64,000 bases of DNA. Origin: Verrucomicrobiota bacterium (GTDB lineage Bacteria; Verrucomicrobiota; Verrucomicrobiia; Verrucomicrobiales; Verrucomicrobiaceae). Below are positions 58,429 to 64,000 of the stretch, piece after piece. A program made the translations under genes and the position numbers. Where the stretch lies: assembly GCA_025360015.1 (NCBI GenBank), contig JANYCZ010000034.1, forward strand, positions 1-64,000, written 5' to 3'. Numbering within the stretch: position 1 is the first letter of the stretch; each line of letters begins with the position of its first letter. Under the pieces are notes generated by a model, which saw nothing but the letters and a program-made list of their open reading frames with translations, searched no databases and was not told where the DNA came from.

Positions 58429-59949
58429 ATGACCGCCCAAGAAGTCGCCGTTCTCGATTACGGCTCCCAGTATTCCCAGCTCATCGTCCGTCGCGTGCGC
58501 GAGCTCGGATTTGCCTCGCACCTCTATCCGCCCGCTGAGCTTGCCAATCTGCAGTGCCCCGGCGCTATCATCCTCTCGGGCGGTCCGCGCAGCACTTCTG
58601 ACGTCGATGCGCCGGATGTCGATTACGAAAAGCTCATGTCCTTCGGCGTTCCCGTATTGGGCGTGTGCTACGGCATGCAGCTGCTCAACATCAAGCACGG
58701 CGGCACCGTCAAACCCGGCGTCACCCGCGAATACGGCCCCGCCAAGCTCGTCGTCACCGATCACGAAGACCTCTTCAGCGGCATCTCGCATGAGTCCCAG
58801 GTCTGGATGAGCCACAGCGACACCTGCGCCGGCCTCGCTAGTACGACCCAAATCATCGCCACCAATGAGGACGCCGTCCCCGTGGCGCTGAAGTGGTCGG
58901 ATCGCTGCTGGGGCATCCAGTTTCACCCGGAGGTCACGCATTCACACGAAGGCACCGCCATCCTCAGAAACTTCCTCACACGCAGCGGGGCCGTCCTTGC
59001 CAAGTTCGACATCCAGGCCTTCAAAGCTCAGATGCTGGAGAGCATCAAAGCCGAAGTCGGCAACCGCGAGGTCATCTGCGGCGTCTCCGGCGGCGTGGAC
59101 AGCACCGTGCTCGCCGTCCTGCTCGCCAAGGCAGGCGTCAAAGTCCGTTGCATCTTCATCGACACCGGCATGATGCGCCTCAACGAAGGCGTGGAAGTGA
59201 AGCAGCTTTTTGCCGAAGTCGGTGTGCCCATCGAGCAGATTGACGCCAGCGAAATCTTCCTCGGTGCGCTCAAAGGCGTCACCGATCCTGAGCAGAAGCG
59301 TCGCATCATCGGCACGCTCTTTGTCGAAGAGTTCTGGAAAGTCGCCGATAACGTCGAACTTCTCGCCCAAGGCACGCTCTATCCCGACGTCATCGAAAGC
59401 GCCACCAGCGGCAGCATCGCCAGCAAGATCAAGACGCATCACAATCGCGTCGATAAGATCATGGAACTCAAGGCGCAGGGCAAGGTGCTCGAACCCCTCG
59501 CCGAACTTTTTAAAGACGAAGTCCGCGCTCTCGGTGCCAGCCTCGGCATCCCCCATCAGGCCCTGTGGCGTCATCCCTTCCCGGGCCCTGGCCTTGCCGT
59601 CCGCATCCCGGGTGAGATCACTCCCGAGCGCGTGGCCATCACCCAGCAGGCAGACGCCATCTTCATCGCCGAGCTCCGCCGCAGCGGCTGGTATGAGCAG
59701 ACCTGGCAGGCCTACGCCGCGCTGCTTCCCGTCAAAACCGTCGGTGTCAAAGGTGACGAGCGCAGCTATGAGCAGGCCATCTCCCTGCGTGCCGTCATCA
59801 GCGAAGACGCCATGACCGCCGACTGGGTCGAGCTGCCCTACTCCGTGCTTCGCAACGCCTCCAACAAGATCCTCAACAGCGTCAAAGGCGTGAACCGCGT
59901 GCTCTACGACATCAGCACCAAGCCGCCCGCCAGCATTGAGTGGGAGTGA
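58429..59949 (+). CDS. guaA: GMP synthase (glutamine-hydrolysing)
   Basis: A 506-residue two-domain enzyme converting XMP, ATP and glutamine to GMP. The N-terminal class I glutamine amidotransferase domain has the triad Cys80 (GVCYGMQ), His166 and Glu168 (QFHPEVTHS). The ATP pyrophosphatase domain carries the PP-loop SGGVDST (220-226). The C-terminal dimerisation domain has 'HPFPGPGLAVRIPGEIT' and ends 'GVNRVLYDISTKPPASIEWE', the normal terminus. Start: ATG at 58429. With guaB it forms the complete IMP-to-GMP branch, and the stop codon sits just behind the ribosome binding site of tmk. Confidence 0.98.
   Translation: MTAQEVAVLDYGSQYSQLIVRRVRELGFASHLYPPAELANLQCPGAIILSGGPRSTSDVDAPDVDYEKLMSFGVPVLGVCYGMQLLNIKHGGTVKPGVTREYGPAKLVVTDHEDLFSGISHESQVWMSHSDTCAGLASTTQIIATNEDAVPVALKWSDRCWGIQFHPEVTHSHEGTAILRNFLTRSGAVLAKFDIQAFKAQMLESIKAEVGNREVICGVSGGVDSTVLAVLLAKAGVKVRCIFIDTGMMRLNEGVEVKQLFAEVGVPIEQIDASEIFLGALKGVTDPEQKRRIIGTLFVEEFWKVADNVELLAQGTLYPDVIESATSGSIASKIKTHHNRVDKIMELKAQGKVLEPLAELFKDEVRALGASLGIPHQALWRHPFPGPGLAVRIPGEITPERVAITQQADAIFIAELRRSGWYEQTWQAYAALLPVKTVGVKGDERSYEQAISLRAVISEDAMTADWVELPYSVLRNASNKILNSVKGVNRVLYDISTKPPASIEWE
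59942..59946 (+). promoter_or_regulatory. Ribosome binding site that fixes the tmk start
   Basis: GGGAG overlaps the last codons of guaA and lies 7 nt before the ATG at 59954. It supports that start over the in-frame TTG at 59936 and suggests coupled translation of guaA and tmk. Confidence 0.65.
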
Positions 59950-59953
59950 TGTC

Positions 59954-60589
59954 ATGAGCGCAGGTTTCCTTCTCTCATTCGAAGGCTCTGAAGGCTGCGG
60001 CAAATCCACGCAGATTGCTCTGCTTCGCGCCCGGCTCGAAGCCACGGGCCGCAGCGTGGTCGTGCTGCGTGAGCCCGGTGGCACCGAGCTTGGCGAAAGC
60101 ATCCGCCATCTCCTCCAGCATGCCAAAGAAGGCGCGGCCATGACTCCTGAAACTGAGCTGCTCCTCTTCGCCGCCAGCCGCGCCCAGCTTGTGCGCGAAA
60201 AAATCCGCCCGTTGCTGGAGGCCGGCACCTTCGTCATCCTCGACCGTTTCCTCGACTCCACCACCGTCTATCAGGGCATCGCCCGTGGTCTTCCGCTGGA
60301 AAGCGTGCGCGCCATCAATCACTTCGCCATCGGCGGTACGCTGCCGCAGCTCACCCTCGTCCTCGATATGGACAGCGCCACCGCCTGGCAGCGCATCCAT
60401 CAGAGCGGCCGTGAACTGGATCGCATGGAAAGCCAGCCGCAGTCCTTCTTCGAAAAAGTCCGCCAGGGCTATCTCGAAGTCGCTCAAGCTGAACCTGAGC
60501 GCGTGAAAATAATCGACGCCTCCGCCACGCCTGAAGCCGTGCACGAAAACGTCTGGCAGACCATCACCGCCCAATCCCATGCCGTTTAA
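59954..60589 (+). CDS. tmk: dTMP kinase (thymidylate kinase)
   Basis: A 211-residue P-loop kinase phosphorylating dTMP to dTDP. P-loop GSEGCGKST at residues 11-19; 'LREPGGTELGE' contributes the dTMP-binding E-P-G-G-T; 'FAASRAQLV' and the D97-R98 motif in ILDRFLDSTTVYQG bind magnesium and substrate; a lid region near 'GRELDRMESQ' follows. The length is typical. The gene begins 4 nt after guaA and overlaps holB by 11 nt, so the three are surely co-transcribed. The tmk-holB pair is a common bacterial arrangement. Confidence 0.97.
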   Translation: MSAGFLLSFEGSEGCGKSTQIALLRARLEATGRSVVVLREPGGTELGESIRHLLQHAKEGAAMTPETELLLFAASRAQLVREKIRPLLEAGTFVILDRFLDSTTVYQGIARGLPLESVRAINHFAIGGTLPQLTLVLDMDSATAWQRIHQSGRELDRMESQPQSFFEKVRQGYLEVAQAEPERVKIIDASATPEAVHENVWQTITAQSHAV

Positions 60590-61574
60590 GAGCGACCATG
60601 CCCTGGAGCTCCTCGCCCGTGCCCGTGACAACGGCCGCCTCGGCCACGCCTATCTGATCACCGGCCCCAAAGAGGCGCAGCACGAAGTCTTTGCCGCCAA
60701 AGTGCTCGATCTCATGGTCGGCACGAAAATGGGCACGCTCGAAGCCTGGGAAGGGCAGGGGGCCATCGTCCTGCGCCCTCAGAGCAAATCACGCCGCATC
60801 ACCATCGGTGAGGATGGCGACGATCCCGGCACCATCCGCTTCCTGGAAAAAATGATCCACCGCACCGCCGCGCCGAACGGGTGGAAGCTCGCGGTCATCG
60901 TCGATGCCGAGCGCATGAATCCCCAGGCGCAGAATGCCTTCCTCAAGACACTCGAAGAACCACCGCCAAACACGCTGCTGCTGCTGCTCAGCACCCAGCC
61001 CCAGCAGCTCCTGCCCACCATCCAGTCTCGCGTTCTCGAAGTCGCGCTGATGCCTCCCGATGGCGCGCGCATCTTCACCGAGCAAGAGGGCAAGCTGCTC
61101 TACGTGCTCAAGCAGATGTCCAAAAAAGACGGCGGCAGCATCTCCGCCGCGCTCTCCTTAAAGAAGGACTTCGAAGAGATCCTCGAAGCCCTGCATGAAG
61201 CCATCAAGAAGGAGCAGGAGGCCGACTTCGAACGCGAGCAGGACCACTACGCCAAAACCACCGACGGCGCCTGGCTCAAGCAGCGCGAAGAACAGGTCGA
61301 AGCCCAGATCGAAGCCGACTACCTCCAGCAGCGCACCTCGCTCATGGAACTCCTTCTCTCATGGATGGGCGATGTCGCCCGCCAGCAGGCCGGGGCCGAG
61401 CATCTCGATCTCCCCAAGTTTCAAGAAGCCACTGCCACCCTCGCCACCAAGTGGGAGCCGGGCGATGTCGCCAAACGCATCCGCGTCCTGCGCCAGCTCG
61501 AAAGCCATCTCCACACCAACGTCAACGAAGGCCTCGCGCTCGAAGTATGCTTCATCGAAGCCTTCGGCGCGTAG
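60579..61574 (+). CDS. holB: DNA polymerase III subunit delta' (clamp-loader subunit)
   Basis: A 331-residue AAA+-like clamp-loader protein. Residues ~20-30 'GRLGHAYLITGPKEAQHEVF' correspond to the delta' Walker A region but lack the G-x-x-G-K-[ST] loop, as expected for the non-hydrolysing delta' subunit. 'KLAVIVDAERMNPQAQNAFL' followed by KTLEEPPPNT is the Walker B/sensor region diagnostic of DnaX/HolB proteins, and 'LLPTIQSRVLEV' carries the S-R-x SRC motif. The C-terminal half has a charged helical insert (~200-250). The zinc-binding cysteine cluster of E. coli HolB is absent, as in many other phyla. It overlaps tmk by 11 nt, which supports the name. Confidence 0.88.
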   Translation: MPFKSDHALELLARARDNGRLGHAYLITGPKEAQHEVFAAKVLDLMVGTKMGTLEAWEGQGAIVLRPQSKSRRITIGEDGDDPGTIRFLEKMIHRTAAPNGWKLAVIVDAERMNPQAQNAFLKTLEEPPPNTLLLLLSTQPQQLLPTIQSRVLEVALMPPDGARIFTEQEGKLLYVLKQMSKKDGGSISAALSLKKDFEEILEALHEAIKKEQEADFEREQDHYAKTTDGAWLKQREEQVEAQIEADYLQQRTSLMELLLSWMGDVARQQAGAEHLDLPKFQEATATLATKWEPGDVAKRIRVLRQLESHLHTNVNEGLALEVCFIEAFGA

Positions 61575-61828
61575 CAGTCTAAAACGAACATCCATGTTCG
61601 TTCTCTCACGTTAGCCTTCACCAGCAGCGACGCCCACTTGTCTTCGTAGGACGGGCGTGGCGACAGCCCGCCCGTCTGCGAGCGTGTCCCCCACCACCCA
61701 CGACTCGAATAGTTCCAAATCACAGCCTGCCAGCCCCGTCCTCCCCGACACGCGCAGGGCCAACCCAGCGTGAAGTGGTCCGCACATTCCATGTGCGGTT
61801 CCCCGTCAGGGTCCCACCACCGCAAACT
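61575..61828. other. Convergent intergenic region with three inverted repeats
   Basis: AACGAACAT-CC-ATGTTCGTT (61583-61602) lies 9 nt behind holB and can end transcription from either side, although no strong T run follows. GACGGGC...GCCCGTC lies around 61650-61676, and CCGCACAT-TCC-ATGTGCGG at 61780-61798. No gene is seen. Confidence 0.6.
61583..61602. terminator. Perfect 9-bp inverted repeat behind holB
   Basis: AACGAACAT (61583-61591), CC, ATGTTCGTT (61594-61602). It is the first structure after the guaB-guaA-tmk-holB run and is the best candidate for its transcript end. Confidence 0.5.
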
Positions 61829-62893
61829 TCACACCGTCTCCCCACGCCGCAGATCCGGCATCAACCTCACCGGCTTCGTGCTCGTGTGGCCGGTCTGCGC
61901 CAGCTCCAGTACTAGCTTGGCGAGCCGCTTCGCAAACTTCGCCGCATCCGCAGAGTACCGCGTCACCTTAGGCACCACATGATCCAAAAACGCATCGTCA
62001 TCCCGTGACACGATGGCGAAGTCACACGGCAGCTTGTGGCCAAGCCGCAGCAGATGCGTCATCACCGTCAGCGTGTGAATCGAACGCGCCACCAAAAATG
62101 CCGTCGGTGCAGGCTTCCGCTTCAGCGCCTCATTCAGACTCTCGATCACCTGCTCCGCCGTCTCATGATGAGGCAAGACACAAGGCGTGGCATCACATGT
62201 GGCAAACGCTTCGCGGAACCCCAGCGCACTATCAGCATCTCCACCATGCGCTGAATCCGGCAGCAGCAGCGCGATGCGGCGGTGCCCCTTCTGCATCAGC
62301 ATGGTTGCCGCATGCCGGCAGGTCGCACGGTAGTCCAGATCTACCGAGGGAAGTCTCATATCATCAGCGCATGATCCCGCAATGACCGCTGGCAGTTGCT
62401 GCTCCACAAACCATCTCTGCATCACCGGGGTGGAGCGAAACATCACCCACGCGGCAGCAGGCACCCGCTGCGTGAGTTTCTTCAGCCCGCCCGCAGGCTT
62501 GGCGGTGAAGCAGTGCGGACTCGCATGCACCTCCAGTTGATACCCCGCCTCCGCCAGCAGCTCACGCAGCGCATCAACCCAGAACAGTACAAACGGCGGC
62601 ATCGCCTGCTGCGGCACAGGCGTCAGCAGCGCGATCACACGTGATGTCACGGCCTTGCCACGCGTTTGAGGTTGGGACAGAATTTGCCGGCGCTTGTTTA
62701 CCACCGCACCGATCACGCCTTCGCGTTCCAGTTGCGTGAGCACCGCACGCAACGTTGGCCGGCTGATGCGCATTCGAATGCAAAGCGTGCGCTCCGATGG
62801 CAGCACCTCCTGCCATTCCCCGCGCAGCAGCGCCTCGCGTAGAAAGTCGGCGCTGTGTGTGATGAGCGAAGGGCGGGGAGGAACGGCGTGCAT
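61829..62893 (-). CDS. Transcriptional regulator with GntR-type winged helix and LacI-type ligand-binding domain
   Basis: A 354-residue protein. Residues ~8-70 form a GntR winged helix ('LPSERTLCIRMRISRPTLRA' followed by VLTQLEREGVI), then a linker, then a periplasmic-binding-protein-like domain of the LacI/GalR type (~85-345; 'VIALLTPVP', 'PAVIAGSCADDMRLPSVDLD', 'GHRRIALLLPD', 'LGFREAF', 'FAIVSRDDDAFLDHVVPKVT'). This architecture, also seen in the AraR type, senses sugars or sugar acids. The gene is divergent from the RraA-like gene with at most 66 nt between, so it very likely controls that locus. The start at 62893 gives a normal N-terminus. Confidence 0.85.
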   Translation of the reverse strand: MHAVPPRPSLITHSADFLREALLRGEWQEVLPSERTLCIRMRISRPTLRAVLTQLEREGVIGAVVNKRRQILSQPQTRGKAVTSRVIALLTPVPQQAMPPFVLFWVDALRELLAEAGYQLEVHASPHCFTAKPAGGLKKLTQRVPAAAWVMFRSTPVMQRWFVEQQLPAVIAGSCADDMRLPSVDLDYRATCRHAATMLMQKGHRRIALLLPDSAHGGDADSALGFREAFATCDATPCVLPHHETAEQVIESLNEALKRKPAPTAFLVARSIHTLTVMTHLLRLGHKLPCDFAIVSRDDDAFLDHVVPKVTRYSADAAKFAKRLAKLVLELAQTGHTSTKPVRLMPDLRRGETV

Positions 62894-62910
62894 GGTCGGT
62901 CGTCCATCCT

Positions 62911-62931
62911 GTCATGGTAAGCTGAAATGAC
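62911..62931. promoter_or_regulatory. Possible operator between the divergent genes
   Basis: GTCAT (62911-62915) and ATGAC (62927-62931) form a short inverted repeat spaced by 11 nt in the divergent promoter region. It is weak on its own and is listed because the neighbouring regulator should bind here. Confidence 0.25.
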
Positions 62932-62959
62932 CACAGAGATTTTAAATGTCGCAGCGTTC

Positions 62960-63727
62960 ATGATGTCCCACCCTTCGCATCTTATGCTTCCTCATTCCGA
63001 CCTCCTTCAACTCAAACGCTGGAACACCCCCACCATCTACAATGGCTGGGAACAGATCACCAAACGCGATCCTGCCGCCGACGGCTTTAACCTCGAAGAA
63101 ACCCGCGACTTCATGCCGCAGATGGGGCCGATGGTCGGCTACGCCGTCACCGTCGTGGTGGAGCCGAGCAACAAGGCGCATCGCGAAGCCAATGCGAACG
63201 CATGGAATGAATACCGCAGCTACGTGGCCAGCATCCCTGGCCCCAAGATCGTCTGCGTACAGGATCTCGACAAACCCCGCACCATCGGTGCCTTCTGGGG
63301 CGAGGTGAACAGCAACATGCACCGCGCCATCGGCTGTGTGGGAACCATCGTCGATGGCGCGATTCGCGACGTCGATGAAATGACCAACGCCGGATTCAAA
63401 GCGCTGGCCCGTCGCTTTTGCGTCGGTCACGCGCACGTCCATCCCGTGCGCTGGAACTGCGAAGTCGAAGTCTTTGGCCGCAAAGTTTCCCCCGGTGACC
63501 TCATTCACGCCGACAAGCACGGCTTCCTCGTCATTGAGCCCGAAGCCCAGCCACAAATCCTTGAAGCCTCCCGCTTCATGGACTCCAACGAATGCCTGAC
63601 AGTCATCCCCGCCGCCCGTGGCAGCGCCGGTCTCAGCAGCGATGAAGTGCTGGCCAATCTCGCTGCCGCAGGTGCGCAGTTTGGCAAAAACGCCAAAGCC
63701 AAATTCCAACGCGAAGGAGAGTGGTAG
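62960..63727 (+). CDS. RraA-like family protein (possible aldolase / 4-hydroxy-4-methyl-2-oxoglutarate aldolase fold)
   Basis: About 255 residues of the RraA/HMG-aldolase-like fold. 'LKRWNTPTIYNGWEQI' is the family's N-terminal pattern (L-x-x-x-x-T-P-T-[IV]-x-[ND]), and 'GCVGTIVDGAIRDVDEM' contains the G-x-x-x-D-G-x-x-R-D signature whose Arg-Asp bind substrate and metal. 'VFGRKVSPGDLIHADKHGFL' is the usual third block (V-x-P-G-D-x-[IV]-x-x-D-x-x-G). The relatives include RNase E inhibitors and carbonyl-compound aldolases; with a sugar-sensing regulator and a sialidase-like neighbour a catabolic role fits better. Starts at 62927, 62960 or 62963 are all possible; I use 62960. Confidence 0.83.
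   Translation: MMSHPSHLMLPHSDLLQLKRWNTPTIYNGWEQITKRDPAADGFNLEETRDFMPQMGPMVGYAVTVVVEPSNKAHREANANAWNEYRSYVASIPGPKIVCVQDLDKPRTIGAFWGEVNSNMHRAIGCVGTIVDGAIRDVDEMTNAGFKALARRFCVGHAHVHPVRWNCEVEVFGRKVSPGDLIHADKHGFLVIEPEAQPQILEASRFMDSNECLTVIPAARGSAGLSSDEVLANLAAAGAQFGKNAKAKFQREGEW
63714..63719 (+). promoter_or_regulatory. Strong Shine-Dalgarno for the sialidase-like gene
   Basis: AAGGAG at 63714-63719, inside the end of the RraA-like gene, lies 10 nt before GTG at 63730 and decides that unusual start codon. Confidence 0.65.
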
Positions 63728-63729
63728 AA

Positions 63730-64000
63730 GTGAAAACCGCCTTTGCATTCCTCGCTGCCTGCCTCAGTGCATCCGCCGCTGACTTCCACACTGAGAACAG
63801 CACCGTGCTCACCAGTGCAGGTGCTTATCACTGGGCACAATCCCGTGCAGCGGTGATTCCAGGAAATCCGGCACGTGTGATTGTCACCACGCAGGAATTT
63901 GAGAAGCAGGGATCTCACGGCTATCGCGACATTTACTCTCTCGAAACCACCGACGGAGCTAAAACCTGGAGCACCCCGCAGCGCATCGAAAGCCTCGGCC
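63730..64000 (+). CDS. Sialidase-like (BNR-repeat) exported protein, 3' end cut by the window
   Basis: Ninety codons are visible, starting with GTG two nt after the RraA-like stop. The first ~17 residues (VKTAFAFLAACLSASAA) are a signal peptide. 'SRAAVIPGNPARVIVTTQEF' and 'DIYSLETTDGAKTWSTPQRI' follow; the latter is an Asp-box (S/T-x-D-G-x-x-T-W) typical of exo-sialidases and related beta-propellers. The real substrate could be another glycan. It probably forms an operon with the RraA-like gene. Confidence 0.7.
   Translation, partial: MKTAFAFLAACLSASAADFHTENSTVLTSAGAYHWAQSRAAVIPGNPARVIVTTQEFEKQGSHGYRDIYSLETTDGAKTWSTPQRIESLG

Noticed and set aside
59880..59949. Genomic-island attachment site at the 3' end of guaA
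   Set aside because: guaA ends are known integration sites in some bacteria, but here tmk follows within 4 nt and there is no integrase or repeated guaA end.
1..64000. tRNA, rRNA and known riboswitches
   Set aside because: No cloverleaf, rRNA segment or conserved riboswitch core was recognised by eye on either strand; a covariance-model search would be needed to exclude small RNAs.

Overview
The window looks like a chromosomal segment from a Verrucomicrobiota bacterium, probably close to Prosthecobacter or Verrucomicrobium. The evidence is a PVC-type heme-binding dehydrogenase-like protein, a complete Verru_Chthon cassette (proteins A-D), a DUF4337 protein, and a giant autotransporter-repeat protein ending in a PEP-CTERM sorting signal. 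I saw no rRNA, tRNA, CRISPR array, integrase or plasmid origin.

Left part (1-10.6 kb) is a mosaic of small unrelated genes: a secreted serine beta-lactamase-like hydrolase; two copies of a ~600-bp module (leader, small exported protein, terminator) flanking a decayed ParE toxin gene; a DUF4337 membrane protein; a hypothetical protein; a frameshifted REP-associated (Y1) transposase between inverted REP-like elements; a GH25 lysozyme lipoprotein; an antitoxin/ParE toxin pair; a small membrane protein; and the 1,139-residue PVC heme protein.

Central part (10.7-56.8 kb) is the main attraction. One uninterrupted gene of about 38.2 kb (about 12,720 aa) encodes an exported giant built from autotransporter-associated beta-strand repeats. 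These are interleaved with about 45 copies of a ~55-residue module with the core V-[ST]-G-x-G-I-P-x-G-[TA]-[TK]-[IV], with two PA14-like domains and a phage-tail-like module. It ends in VPEP, a membrane helix and an Arg cluster. The gene carries a C10 and a G8 tract at which slippage would truncate the product. Directly behind it, on the same strand, lie four genes for prepilin-like proteins. Their sizes and N-termini match the minor pseudopilins GspK, GspI, GspJ and GspH, and protein A has a GspK-like KININTAS motif. The layout suggests that the four proteins export, assemble or anchor the giant; this is inference.

Right part (56.9-61.6 kb) is a housekeeping run, guaB-guaA-tmk-holB: guanine nucleotide synthesis, dTMP kinase and a clamp-loader subunit, with very tight spacing from guaA onward. 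A convergent GntR/LacI-type regulator follows. It is divergent from an RraA-like gene, which is tightly coupled to a sialidase-like gene cut by the window edge, so this is probably a small catabolic locus under local control.
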